A stretch of DNA of 64,000 bases from Mangrovivirga cuniculi (GCF_005166025.1 NZ_CP028923.1:2916001-2980000); one strand, 5' to 3'. Positions 24,645 through 33,998 are shown, numbered from the stretch's first letter. The notes: a model not told the origin generated them from the sequence alone. Program-made: numbers and translations.

Positions 24645-25535
24645 ATGAGCAAATTAACTATCAACAACCTTTCTAAAACCTATCCCAACGGTGTTCAGGC
24701 ACTTAAAAATGTTTCTCTCGAAATCGGCAATGGAATGTTTGGTCTCTTAGGTCCTAACGGAGCCGGAAAATCGTCGTTGATGAGAACTATTGCTACTTTA
24801 CAAGATGCAGATACAGGGACTATTACCCTTGATGACCTGGATGTTTCTGAAAACAAGCAGCAAATCAGAGAGAAGCTGGGTTATCTTCCTCAGGACTTTG
24901 GATTATACCCTAGAATTAATGCCGAAGTAATGCTAGACCATATTGCTCAAATGAAGGGTATTGGGAATAAATCAGATAGAAAATATGTCGTTGAAAGTTT
25001 ACTCAATAAGGTTAACCTTTATAGTCACCGAAAGAAAGGATTAGGTACTTATTCTGGCGGAATGCGTCAAAGATTTGGTATTGCCCAGGCCCTTGTTGGT
25101 GATCCATCTCTTATAATCGTTGATGAACCAACTGCAGGATTGGATCCATCAGAAAGAAATAGGTTTTACAACTTATTAAGTGAAATCGGAGAAAATACTA
25201 TCGTTATTTTATCAACACATATAGTAGAGGATGTAACTACCTTATGTTCTAATATGGCAATTATTTGTGCCGGAGAAGTATTGATGCAGGGTAAGCCAAA
25301 AGAAGGAATTGAGAGTTTAGAAGGAAGAATTTATAAAAAAGCAATTCAGAAAGAAGACCTTGATGAATATAAAACGAACTACAATGTGATTTCCACGAAA
25401 TTGATTGAAGGAAGTCTTAGTTTAAGAGTAGAAAGTGAAGAAGATCCTAAAAATGGATTTGAACCGGCAAAAGCTGATCTGGAAGATGTTTACTTCAGCT
25501 ATATTTCAAAAAAAGTCGATCCTGTAACTCTTTAA
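24645..25535 (+). CDS. ABC transporter ATP-binding protein
   Basis: A 296-residue ABC ATPase. The Walker A motif GPNGAGKSS lies at residues 36-44, the signature YSGGMRQR near 140, Walker B LIIVDEPTAG near 160 and the H-loop STHIV near 192. The ~80-residue C-terminal tail is the regulatory type found in the CcmA/NatA-like exporter group. The gene lies 21 bp before a permease fused to an M1 peptidase and is clearly paralogous to the ATPase at 39027-39899. It powers whatever is moved by that permease. Confidence 0.9.
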   Translation: MSKLTINNLSKTYPNGVQALKNVSLEIGNGMFGLLGPNGAGKSSLMRTIATLQDADTGTITLDDLDVSENKQQIREKLGYLPQDFGLYPRINAEVMLDHIAQMKGIGNKSDRKYVVESLLNKVNLYSHRKKGLGTYSGGMRQRFGIAQALVGDPSLIIVDEPTAGLDPSERNRFYNLLSEIGENTIVILSTHIVEDVTTLCSNMAIICAGEVLMQGKPKEGIESLEGRIYKKAIQKEDLDEYKTNYNVISTKLIEGSLSLRVESEEDPKNGFEPAKADLEDVYFSYISKKVDPVTL

Positions 25536-25556
25536 ACGAACTTAAACTTTTAACTC

Positions 25557-28500
25557 ATGTTCTGGAATATTTTCACCTTTGAACTAAAATACAGGTTCAC
25601 CAGACCTGCTACTTATATATATTTTAGCCTTTTAGCATTTGTTGCCTTTTTATTGATCGCTTCGGGAAACACACCCGCTTCAGAAAAAGTGTTTCACAAT
25701 GCACCGGTAATGATTGCCGAATTACAATTACTCATTTCTTTATTCGCTATCTTTTTAGCCTCTGCAGTAATGGGAGTTCCTCTATATCGCGACCTTGAGC
25801 ATAAAACAGGAACATTTATGTTTAGTTATCCGATTTCCGAAAGTGCTTATTTCATGGGCCGTTTTTGGGGATCTTTCGTCACCCTGGTTTTTATTTCATT
25901 GGGTGTGGCAGCGGGTATTTACCTGGGAAGTATAATCGGACCGGCTACCGGCTGGACTGAAGCCAGTCGATTTGGCCCTAATAGATTTGTCAATTATTTC
26001 CAGCCTTATTTTACTATGATGCTCCCTAACCTTTGGTTATCAGGAACATTATTCTTTGCATTAATCGTTTTTAAAAGAAATATCAAATCGATCTATTCTG
26101 GAGGTATAATTGTTTTTATAGTTTACCTACTGGCAAATTTTTTATCTCAGGATATAGAAAATAAGGACCTGGTGCAAATACTGGATCCATTCGCGCTTAA
26201 CTCTTTTAATTACCAGACAAGATACCTGACAGCTTATGAGCAGAATAACTTCCTGCTAGCTGTTCAAGGCAATTTGTTAGCCAACAGGTTATTGTGGACC
26301 GGCGTAGGAATATTGTTCTTTGTAGCGGCTTATTTCAGATTCAGTTTTAATTACTTCTTTAAAACAAAGCAAAAGAAATCCAAGCAAAAAGAAGCCTCTA
26401 AATATACTGCCCTTAAAGAGCGTCTAGTAGGTGTTAGCTTCAAAGGTAGCTACCATTGGAACAGCTTAATTACATTGAGTAAAATAGAAGTTCGAAATGT
26501 ATTAAAAGATGTTTACTTCAGATCGATCTTATTAGGAGGATTGGTATTTCTAGTCATTGACTTCTGGATTGGCCAGACTTTATATAGTGTTCCTTCACAC
26601 CCGGTCACATCTGTTCTAATGGAGTATAAAGGATTTGATTACAGTATTTTTGTCTTTATCATCCTGGTATTCTTTACTGGTGAAACGCTTCACAGAGATA
26701 AAACAACCGGATACAGTAAAATTAATGATACTTTCCCGGTAAAAGATGGGGTAATAATCGGTTCTAAATTCCTGGGAATGGCATTTGTAGCATTTATATT
26801 AGCTACATTACCAATCATCGTAGGACTTGCAGTTCAAACTCTGAAAGGGTATCATGAATACCACCTGACAACTTATCTGATAGATTGTTACCTCATTACA
26901 TTTCCTGATTACCTTCAAATGATAATGCTGGTATTTGCCGTGCACCTATTGGTAAATAATAAATTTGCAGGACATGCCGCTAGTATTGGAGTTTGGCTGA
27001 TTATTATCGTATTAAGACAGTTTGCTGATTACAATTTCAACCTGTTTTTTTACTCCTATAAACCAAATTACAGGTGGTCAGAAATGAATGGCCTGGGTCA
27101 TTTTGGTGAACCCCTATTCTGGTTTAATCTCTATTGGACGCTCTTTGGTATTTCCCTTGTCCTATTCTTTTCTATTTTCTACAACCGAGGAACAGAAAAT
27201 AATTTTAAAAAGAGAATTCAAAATGCTAAAAGTAAGCTCTTCAACAAATCGACGGTTGTGGGTTATTTCTCATTCATTTTAGCCCTGGGAGTTGGTGCTT
27301 ATATATATAATAATGTGGTATATGTAAATACTTATCTAACAGCCGATGAACAATTAGAAAGACAAGCGCATTATGAAAAGCAACTCAAAAAATATGAGTT
27401 TATCCCTCAACCAAAAATCATTGACATTAATTTAGCTGCAGACCTGTATCCAAAGAAAAGGGAAGCCTATTTCGATGCGCAGGTGACGATGGTCAATAAA
27501 ACTGATACACCAATTGATTCAATTCACTTAGCTGGAGGGTCATTGTCTTCTTATGATTTAATATATGAAGATAAAGTATTAGACTATCGATACCCATTGA
27601 ATTATAAAGCACCTAAATTCCAGGTTTTCGGTGAAGGAAATGAATATGAATGGTATAGAATATATAAAATGCCTTATACCCTTCAACCTGGTGACACGAT
27701 TAAAATGCAGATCAAAAGTTCCATTACAAACAAAGGTTTTGCTAATAGTGGTTATAGCAGGGAAATAGTCTATAATGGTACCTTCATCGGTGGTGGAATA
27801 CCGGATATAGGTTATTCTAGTCGATCAGAAATTAGCAGTGATGAAAAAAGAAGAGAATATAATCTTCCGGAAAAAGATTATGAATTACCACCTCATGATG
27901 ATCCGTATGGTAGAAGAACACTCTTATTTTCAGATGAGGCTGATTTGATCAGTTTTGAAGCAACAATTAGTACTGAGCCTGATCAAATTGCCATTGCACC
28001 CGGTTATATTCAGAAAGAATGGACAGAAGGTGATCGAAGGTATTTCCATTATATCCAGGATACACCGATACAGGCGTTTTTTAATATTGTATCTGCAGAT
28101 TATGAGGTTCATAAGGACGAAACCACTTTACCAAATGGTCAAAAGGTAGCGATAGAAATCTACTACCACGATAAACACGACTACAACCTCGATCGCTTCA
28201 AGGCTGCCTATAAAGATGGGTTAACCTACTTCTCAGAAACTTACGGTAGTTTCCAATTCAGGCAAATGAGATTACTGGAGTTTCCTCGTTATGCAGGTTT
28301 TGCACAATCATTCCCAAATACCGTTCCTTTCTCTGAAAGTTTTGGATGGCTGGCAGATTTTGATGATCCGAATAGTTTTGACTACACCTATTATGTAACG
28401 GCCCATGAGCTGGCACACCAATGGTGGGGTCATCAGATAACACCTAATTACACCAGAGGAGCCAACTTAATATCTGAAGCTTTAGCCGAATATTCAGCAT

Positions 28501-29201
28501 TAGTGCTTACTGAAAGGAAATACGGCAAAGACAACATGAAACGCTTTCTAAAAGATGAGTTGGATGACTACTTAAGAGGCAGATCCGGTGAAAGTAAAAA
28601 AGAAAATACTTTTATCAACTGTAATAGGTCTTACCAGTGGTACAACAAGGGAAGTTTGATATTGTATGGATTAAGAGATCTCATTGGTCCGGTAGCTATA
28701 GATAGTGCTCTGAAAGAGTTCAGAAATGAATTCGCATTAAGAGAAGAACCTCCTTATCCGGGCAGTTCAGACTTATACAGACATTTAAAGAATCATACGC
28801 CTGATAGTTTACAGTATTATTTAGAAGATACCTGGAACAAAATCACCTTGTATGAGAATAAAACCAATGAAGCTACTGCTGAAATGTTAGCAGACAGCAC
28901 CTATAAAGTAACCCTGGATATCTCTTCAGCTAAAATGTATGCAGACAGTCTGGGAATGGAAACAGCAGCGAATTATGATGCCGATTATATAGATATTGGT
29001 GTATTCGCTGAGGATGAATTAGACGAAAACGGCCGGACGAAGAAAGTCCCGTTATACTTGAAAAAACACAAGATATCGGCCGGGCAGCATACGGTGGAGA
29101 TTATTGTAAATGAGGAGCCTGCAAAAGCAGGTATCGATCCATTAAATAAATTAATAGACCGAATTCCTGACGACAATCTCATAAGCGTATCTATAGATTA
29201 A
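25557..29201 (+). CDS. ABC transporter permease fused to M1 aminopeptidase
   Basis: A 1214-residue fusion. Residues 1 to about 600 form an ABC-2 type permease with two sets of about six spans (start IFTFELKYRFTRPATYIYFSLLAFVAFLL) and a middle half beginning ITLSKIEVRNVLKD. The C-terminal ~600 residues are an extracytoplasmic M1-family peptidase domain with the zinc motif HELAH at about residues 949-953 and a downstream glutamate in ISEALAEYSA. This fusion is a known Bacteroidota arrangement; the substrate is unknown, with peptide handling or envelope maintenance inferred. It works with the ATPase at 24645-25535. A paralogue with the same layout is encoded at 35845-39024. A strong terminator follows. 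Confidence 0.9.
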   Translation: MFWNIFTFELKYRFTRPATYIYFSLLAFVAFLLIASGNTPASEKVFHNAPVMIAELQLLISLFAIFLASAVMGVPLYRDLEHKTGTFMFSYPISESAYFMGRFWGSFVTLVFISLGVAAGIYLGSIIGPATGWTEASRFGPNRFVNYFQPYFTMMLPNLWLSGTLFFALIVFKRNIKSIYSGGIIVFIVYLLANFLSQDIENKDLVQILDPFALNSFNYQTRYLTAYEQNNFLLAVQGNLLANRLLWTGVGILFFVAAYFRFSFNYFFKTKQKKSKQKEASKYTALKERLVGVSFKGSYHWNSLITLSKIEVRNVLKDVYFRSILLGGLVFLVIDFWIGQTLYSVPSHPVTSVLMEYKGFDYSIFVFIILVFFTGETLHRDKTTGYSKINDTFPVKDGVIIGSKFLGMAFVAFILATLPIIVGLAVQTLKGYHEYHLTTYLIDCYLITFPDYLQMIMLVFAVHLLVNNKFAGHAASIGVWLIIIVLRQFADYNFNLFFYSYKPNYRWSEMNGLGHFGEPLFWFNLYWTLFGISLVLFFSIFYNRGTENNFKKRIQNAKSKLFNKSTVVGYFSFILALGVGAYIYNNVVYVNTYLTADEQLERQAHYEKQLKKYEFIPQPKIIDINLAADLYPKKREAYFDAQVTMVNKTDTPIDSIHLAGGSLSSYDLIYEDKVLDYRYPLNYKAPKFQVFGEGNEYEWYRIYKMPYTLQPGDTIKMQIKSSITNKGFANSGYSREIVYNGTFIGGGIPDIGYSSRSEISSDEKRREYNLPEKDYELPPHDDPYGRRTLLFSDEADLISFEATISTEPDQIAIAPGYIQKEWTEGDRRYFHYIQDTPIQAFFNIVSADYEVHKDETTLPNGQKVAIEIYYHDKHDYNLDRFKAAYKDGLTYFSETYGSFQFRQMRLLEFPRYAGFAQSFPNTVPFSESFGWLADFDDPNSFDYTYYVTAHELAHQWWGHQITPNYTRGANLISEALAEYSALVLTERKYGKDNMKRFLKDELDDYLRGRSGESKKENTFINCNRSYQWYNKGSLILYGLRDLIGPVAIDSALKEFRNEFALREEPPYPGSSDLYRHLKNHTPDSLQYYLEDTWNKITLYENKTNEATAEMLADSTYKVTLDISSAKMYADSLGMETAANYDADYIDIGVFAEDELDENGRTKKVPLYLKKHKISAGQHTVEIIVNEEPAKAGIDPLNKLIDRIPDDNLISVSID

Positions 29202-29220
29202 AATCCATTTAATAAAAGAA

Positions 29221-29256
29221 AAAGAGGCAGCTTGAAAGCTGCCTCTTTTATTTTTA
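29221..29256 (+). terminator. Rho-independent terminator after the ABC/M1 permease
   Basis: A 10-bp perfect stem (aagaggcagc / gctgcctctt) with a 6-base loop is followed by a T-rich tract, 20 bp after the permease stop. Confidence 0.9.
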
Positions 29257-29517
29257 CCCGGAGCAAAATAAACTGATAATGATATATCAAATACTATCGA
29301 TTAAGGTCCGATCAATTCATCAACTAAAGTGTACTACCTATCTCAATATCATTGGTTTTGGAATGAAGATAAGATATGCCCTACCCTCTTGCTTTTAAAG
29401 ACAAGCTCCGGGAAATTATGAGAATAAATTATAGAAGATAGAAGTTTAGATTTTTCAAGGTTGATCATTATCGAAAGATCATTGATTAAGCTGAAAAAAT
29501 AAATGGCAAAATAGTCA

Positions 29518-29582
29518 TTAGTAAACGGTAACAGACGGATATTAAAATATCCCGATTACAGTCGGTTACAAACGTTTACTAA
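29518..29582. repeat. Long imperfect stem-loop
   Basis: Outer arms ttagtaaacg and cgtttactaa form a perfect 10-bp inverted repeat 65 bp across. Inner text ggtaacagac / gtcggttac continues the stem, and the apex ggatatt-aa-aatatcc is a further perfect hairpin. It lacks clear attC boxes. It could be a protein-binding site, a mobile-element end or an old attC. Confidence 0.55.
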
Positions 29583-29662
29583 CGGGTATAAATAAAAAGG
29601 ATCATTTGATTTTGAACTAGAAACAGCTATTTTTAGATTTTAAAGGAATTTATTAACTACCA

Positions 29663-29725
29663 ATGCAACGGAAGCTATATAAGGAATAAGCGCGATAGAG
29701 TCGCGGTTAGCCATTCGTTACATGC
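29663..29725 (+). repeat. attC-like site before the outlying cassettes
   Basis: The left text ATGCAACGGAAGCT pairs with agccattCGTT. The inner hairpin gcga-tagag-tcgc spans 29692-29704. The right box GTTACATGC opens the DUF4917 cassette. The body shares ggaataag and agccattcgtt with the first site of the main array (3829-3895). Confidence 0.7.
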
Positions 29726-29731
29726 AATGAT

Positions 29732-30714
29732 ATGTTTACCGCAGAAGAACTAAATAATGAAGGAATAAGAGAATGGAGAAATATTGAAAGTTTTTTCACC
29801 GACTGCCCTATTCTCCTAGGAAATGGATTCAGCTTAAATTTTAGTGAAACATTAAGGTATAAATTTCTGCATCAAAATTTTATTGAAAATTGCTCGGATG
29901 TAGCTAAAGAATTGTTTCAATCATTTGGCACACAGAATTTTGAACTCATCCTTCGGAATCTAGAAATAACTGAACGAGTTCATACAGCTTTAGAAATAAA
30001 TGAACCAAGGATAATCGAATTTAGGAATGAGGTTAGACAAGGATTAATTGAATCTATAAGACGAATTCACCCAACACCAGCGAGTATTGATTACGAAAAT
30101 TTGAGAGAGTTTAGTGAACAGCTCAGACCGTTTACAAACATTTATACTACCAATTACGATCTGTATTTATATTATCTAATTCTGGATACCAGAAAGTTTG
30201 GTGACTACTTTTTGGGAATCATGATGTTTTCTTTAATAAATTCCGAAGACCGGATGAGATGAAGAATAACCATATCTATTACTTACATGGTTCTTTATTC
30301 CTATTTGATAATGGTATAGATTCCTTAAAAATAAGAAGACTCAACGATAACTGGTTGCTTGATTTAATTACTCAACAAATTAATAGGTCAAATTATCCTC
30401 TTTTTATAAGTGAAGGCACATCCGAATCCAAACTAAAACAGATTAATTCAAATCAATATTTGAGTTACTGTTTCGAGAAATTAAAATCGGACTCTTCAGA
30501 AAATCTTATTATTTATGGACAATCCTTAGGCGAACAAGACAAACACTTGGCAGAATTAATTGATCATAAATTTAAAAAAGTAGCTATTTCAATAAAAACT
30601 GAATTTTATGATACAATGGGCTATCTAAAAGCTGAGAGGAATAGGCTTGCCTCGCTTTTTAATATAGCCGAAATCGAATTTTACAATGCAACAGATTTAT
30701 TTAATTTCAACTAA
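29732..30714 (+). pseudogene. DUF4917 family protein, split by a frameshift
   Basis: About 328 residues in two frames. The first part (29732-30262) has the LLGNGFSLNF nucleotide-binding-like start, an FELILRNLE segment and FTNIYTTNYDLYLYY. The second (30259-30714) continues with NHIYYLHGSLFLF, YPLFISEGTSESKLKQI and LIIYGQSLGEQD, all typical of DUF4917, which is similar to SIR2-like folds. The frames overlap by four bases (atga). Adding one G near 30257 gives a seamless EDRMRWKNNHIYYLHG. SIR2-like proteins often act in anti-phage defence, but for DUF4917 this is only inference. It is the sole gene of its cassette. Confidence 0.75.
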
Positions 30715-30715
30715 A

Positions 30716-30802
30716 AGCATGTAACATCATGTATGAAATCATAGCCCCACAAGTCAAACGCACAAACCAAAGCTACGATTCATACATTAAGCGTTGTGGG
30801 TA
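30716..30802 (+). repeat. attC-like site, family A, outlying cassette 1
   Basis: The left box GCATGTAAC exactly complements the start GTTACATGC. The body is nearly the same as the site at 7060-7146 (atcatgtatg ... gattcatacattaagc). The right box GTTGTGGGTA opens the next unit. Confidence 0.9.
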
Positions 30803-30805
30803 ATT

Positions 30806-31348
30806 ATGGAGAAGTCAAAAGCTAAGATTGGACCAACATTATTAAAGTTGTTTTTGCTATTGCTAGGAACTGCATTTGCTATTTTCAGCACTATGATTTT
30901 AAATAACCTATTAGAAGATTTTGAATTTATTGGATTAACAGTGTTCCTTATGTTTTCTATAATTGCATTCATGGGGTTATATTTCGGAACAACTTCATTG
31001 AGAACAGTCATTATCGACCCAGAACGTAAACTGATAAACATTGTATATCTGTGGTTTTGGCGAACAACTCTAACAGAATCCGATATTAAAGGGTACATCA
31101 CCTATCCTTTCTCGAACAACATCGGAACATATCAGGGTATTTTAATAGAACTTCAAAACGGCAAGCAATTTCAACTAAGTGAATTTGATATCAAGAACTT
31201 TTCGAATATCAAAGAAGCAATTTCAAAATTCATTCACCAGAATAGCCAACTGAAACTCAACATTTGGACGAATCTCAATAAGTTCGCTTTTGTCTACATG
31301 GGGATTTTCATAGCATTGCTAGGGTTAGGTAAACTTTTTGGATGGTGA
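30806..31348 (+). CDS. Membrane protein with strand-rich tail, outlying cassette 2
   Basis: A 180-residue protein. Two N-terminal spans (LLKLFLLLLGTAFAIFSTMIL and IGLTVFLMFSIIAFMGLYFG) are followed by a cytoplasmic PH-like part (LRTVIIDPERKLINIVYLWFWRTTLTESDIKGYITYP...) and a final span (FAFVYMGIFIALLGLGKLF). It shares architecture with the cassette 10 protein. ATG at 30806 is chosen because a TTG at 30794 is in the recombination box. No known function. Confidence 0.6.
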   Translation: MEKSKAKIGPTLLKLFLLLLGTAFAIFSTMILNNLLEDFEFIGLTVFLMFSIIAFMGLYFGTTSLRTVIIDPERKLINIVYLWFWRTTLTESDIKGYITYPFSNNIGTYQGILIELQNGKQFQLSEFDIKNFSNIKEAISKFIHQNSQLKLNIWTNLNKFAFVYMGIFIALLGLGKLFGW

Positions 31349-31351
31349 AAC

Positions 31352-31517
31352 TACCCACAACAAATATTATGAATGAACGGGGTTTTATCGGTCAGGATTA
31401 TGGTGGGGATTGTAAAGTCCACCACAAGTTTTAAATTTAAATCAAGGCGTGACTATGTACGAGACGAGAGGTTAGTGCTTTCTAATCCCCACTCATCATA
31501 GCTGGACGTTGTGAATT
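31352..31517 (+). repeat. attC-like site ending outlying cassette 2
   Basis: The left box TACCCACAAC exactly complements the start GTTGTGGGTA. Arms attatgaatgaacgggg / ccccactcatcatagc pair, with an inner gtggggatt / aatccccac repeat. The right box GTTGTGAATT is followed by no cassette on this strand. Confidence 0.85.
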
Positions 31518-31581
31518 TTTGATTGTTACTCGCTGCTATTGTGATTATTTTTTCTTGATTTTTGTTTTTTAGAAATTTAAT

Positions 31582-31649
31582 TATCGGATCGCATAAACGA
31601 CTTGCCATCACAAATGGGTGGCATGTCCGTTTTATGCTTTGTTATGTGC
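31582..31649 (-). repeat. attC-like site in inverted orientation
   Basis: On the minus strand the left box GCACATAAC exactly complements the start GTTATGTGC at 32760-32752. Arms gcataaaacggacatgcca and tggcaagtcgtttatgc pair. The outer right box reads GATAATT where GTTAATT would be expected, so it is decayed. Confidence 0.75.
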
Positions 31650-31656
31650 TTTCTTC

Positions 31657-32739
31657 TTATTCATATAAAAGTTTTCCTGCTGCATTCCCCATTAATTCAT
31701 GGTTATGACCGACATTTGGAACAATTTCAATTTTCCATTTAAAATCAGCATTTAGGTCATTTGCTTTAACTTTTGAATATTCATAGAAATATTTAGCTCT
31801 CTCAAGTCTATTTGTCCCTTGTTTATCTGCAGTCTTTGATCTTAGAAGAGTTCCACCCTTTTCATTTTCGTTATCGAGTTCACCTATTAAAAGAATCAAT
31901 TTGTTGTTAAATGATTGAATTAATTCTTCATCATGTGAATACAAACCTTGTATTCCAAAAGGCATTTTATTTTCAAAATCTGGAAGCGTATAAAACCCTG
32001 AATTTGATGATATTATATGATTTACTTTCATTTCACTTGTAAGTAAAGCAAGCCTATGCAGGATTTGTCCTCCTGCTGAATGTCCGAAAATATCATACTG
32101 GGTTTGGGAAGAATTTGTTGATTCAACAACTAAATCAAAAATTCTGTCAAAATCATAGAAAAGCCAATCATTTTGATTTGAATTTGTTTCAAAAGTGAAT
32201 ATTTCTTCATTTAAAAGAGCTTGATTTGTCCCCTTCATAAACTCTACAGACTCTATTAAGTTGGAGTCCTTGATTAATCCGCAAAGATGATATTCTTCGA
32301 ATGGATACTGTTCTTCTTCATATATCGGTGATAGAATCAGAACATTGTATTTTTCAGATTCTTCTTTCCACGCATCTCTGTAACTGTCCCCATTTCTTCC
32401 CGCACCTGGGATTACCATTAATACTTTTGAATCGATAGTAAAATTTTTTGGTTTGTGATAATATACTTTGATTGTTTTTTCTTTTTTTCCTTCTGAACCT
32501 TCTATTAAGAATACACCAGAACCTGTTTTAATTTGAACATCATTTAATACTAAATCGGCCTCATTATTTAGGTCACTTTTTCTTATTAGGTTCATAGTAC
32601 AATCAGGACAGATACCTGCTTTTTTAAACGATAATGTGTCACATGGTAAATCACATGGAGTACAGACATATTCTCCTTGTTTCTCATCACAAGAAATGAA
32701 TATTACTATGCAAATTGCTATTGTTAAGATTTTCTTCAT
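31657..32739 (-). CDS. Lipoprotein alpha/beta hydrolase in an inverted cassette
   Basis: A 360-residue protein. The lipobox IFISC (Cys at about 17) anchors it in the envelope. Residues about 25-60 contain a heavy-metal-binding YHS-like or zinc-ribbon pattern (YVCTPCDLPCDTLSFKKAGICPDC: four Cys in CxxC-like spacing). The rest is an alpha/beta hydrolase of the poly(3-hydroxybutyrate)-depolymerase/dienelactone type: VIPGAGRNGDSYRDAW, the nucleophile elbow GHSAGGQ, LLIGELDNE and a final GHNH histidine. It resembles the hydrolase at 63228-64000 in order and motifs (GRN, GHSAGGQ, LGELDN). The cassette boxes lie at 32760-32752 and 31649-31641. Confidence 0.75.
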   Translation of the reverse strand: MKKILTIAICIVIFISCDEKQGEYVCTPCDLPCDTLSFKKAGICPDCTMNLIRKSDLNNEADLVLNDVQIKTGSGVFLIEGSEGKKEKTIKVYYHKPKNFTIDSKVLMVIPGAGRNGDSYRDAWKEESEKYNVLILSPIYEEEQYPFEEYHLCGLIKDSNLIESVEFMKGTNQALLNEEIFTFETNSNQNDWLFYDFDRIFDLVVESTNSSQTQYDIFGHSAGGQILHRLALLTSEMKVNHIISSNSGFYTLPDFENKMPFGIQGLYSHDEELIQSFNNKLILLIGELDNENEKGGTLLRSKTADKQGTNRLERAKYFYEYSKVKANDLNADFKWKIEIVPNVGHNHELMGNAAGKLLYE

Positions 32740-32906
32740 TTTTCGTTAATTGCACATAACTAATTAATATTTTCTGTTTTATTTATTTATTTTTTTAAGG
32801 AAAGACCGATTACCAAAAGGAAAAATTTAAAACCTTCACATACTTGGTTCCGGTAGGAGCTCTCTTAATAACCGTGCCTTCCCTTAAAATTTCGGAGATT
32901 AAACCC

Positions 32907-33278
32907 CTATACTGTAACTTTGAAATTTTTATCTGTAAGAAGTAGAGCCATACCAGCAATACAACAATATAAAGCTGTGTAAAAGTATTCATAGTCATTA
33001 TGTGCAAAATGAGTTATCAATGCACCAATTGCAAATGGCAATAACCATAAAGTGGATAGGTTTTTAACTTGATGTATCCAAAACCCAACAACCAAACCAA
33101 TTACGCCCAACAATTCGCCATAACCAATAGATAATGTCCATATTTTTCCAAAGCCAAAATTGCTCATGTTTTCCATCATACTTTGTTTTTGAAATACTTT
33201 AAAAAGACTTGCATAACCAAAGGCATAGATTAAATATCCATATGCTAACCAATGTGAAACTCGCACTAAATTTTTCAT
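32907..33278 (-). CDS. DoxX-like membrane protein
   Basis: A 123-residue protein with four membrane spans (LAYGYLIYAFGYASLFKVF, LSIGYGELLGVIGLVVGFW, LWLLPFAIGALITHFA, ALYCCIAGMALLL), the length and layout of the DoxX/DoxX-like family. Such proteins are linked to respiratory or thiol-redox complexes, without a fixed reaction. It starts the remnant of a DoxX / secreted protein / Crp set duplicated at 43692-45466. Unlike its two downstream (5') partners it is intact. Confidence 0.7.
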   Translation of the reverse strand: MKNLVRVSHWLAYGYLIYAFGYASLFKVFQKQSMMENMSNFGFGKIWTLSIGYGELLGVIGLVVGFWIHQVKNLSTLWLLPFAIGALITHFAHNDYEYFYTALYCCIAGMALLLTDKNFKVTV

Positions 33279-33299
33279 AATATTTAAGATTTAAATTAT

Positions 33300-33945
33300 T
33301 TATAAAGTTTTTCGGTAATACACACCGAAAGATGTTTTTTCTATTGGATTGGGTCCATACTGGTTAAAGTCTGCACCAATGCCAAATTGGGTTTCCTTTG
33401 ATAGATTACACCATACGGAATTGCTGAAAACTTCTTATATGCGTCTCGAATTTGCCCCATACGGTTTTAAACTGTCCGTTGACCCAAAGTGACACCTTAT
33501 TATTCACCGGTATATTGAACTAATATTGTGCAAAGGCCTCGGCATAGCCAGCATCCATTTTTTCAGAATGGGCTACTGAAGGAATTACGACCAATAATAA
33601 GTGTATATTTTTAAGTATAAACTTTGTCGATAATCGTCTTGAATAACCTGCAATACTATTGTAGTATAAAGATGGACCAATTGAAATATGTTCGTTATTA
33701 TTCCAGAATAAGGTAGGTTGGACACCTGCCTCATCAAAACCTTTATTTTCATCATCGTTATACTTCTGGAAGTAAGCCAATGTATTAATGCTTAGGGCTT
33801 TTCTTTCATTAATGAAGTAACTTGAGTTCGATGTGAAATCGGTTTTGTCAAAGCCTGAAATCAATTCAATCTGTGTGAATTGCGTCTGTAATGCATTTAC
33901 GAGACCAACTGTAAATACAAATGAAATGATTCTTAACTTTTTCAT
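33300..33945 (-). pseudogene. Decayed secreted protein, paralogue of 44157-44810
   Basis: A reading frame from 33945 encodes a signal peptide (MKKLRIISFVFTVGLVNA) and a domain matching the intact protein at 44157-44810 (GFDKTDFTS, FDEAGVQPTLFW, GPSLYYNSIAGYS, PSVAHSEK). A TAG after AEAFAQY (33520-33522) interrupts it. The frame continues (FNIPVNNKVSLWVNGQF, then RSFQQFRM) until a frameshift near 33405-33415, after which SKETQFGIGADFNQYG and the C-terminus follow in another frame, ending at 33300. Two separate lesions argue for true decay. Confidence 0.8.
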
Positions 33946-33998
33946 GTTTCAAAGTTCCCATTTGAATACATGAAAAAAAATAAACTAGTTTAAGACTT

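Larger units (their letters stand above)
29202..29731. other. Gap between the ABC module and the outlying cassettes
   Basis: 530 bp without a gene. It contains the terminator at 29221-29256, a long stem-loop at 29518-29582 and the first outlying attC-like site at 29663-29725. The rest is AT-rich and shows nothing recognisable. Confidence 0.5.
29663..31517 (+). mobile_element. Two outlying integron-like cassettes
   Basis: Two head-to-tail units: one starts GTTACATGC and ends in its exact complement GCATGTAAC (30716). The second starts GTTGTGGGTA and ends in its exact complement TACCCACAAC (31352). They lie about 9 kb beyond the main array, separated by ordinary chromosomal genes. Confidence 0.8.
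31582..32760 (-). mobile_element. Single inverted cassette
   Basis: On the minus strand the unit starts GTTATGTGC (32760) and ends in the exact complement GCACATAAC (31649) plus a foldable attC. It is the only unit on this strand, next to the end of the outlying + strand pair. Confidence 0.7.

Noticed and set aside
32907-33007. Second small frame at the DoxX locus (to 33007)
   Set aside because: It is a shadow frame within and beyond the DoxX-like gene, with no supporting features.
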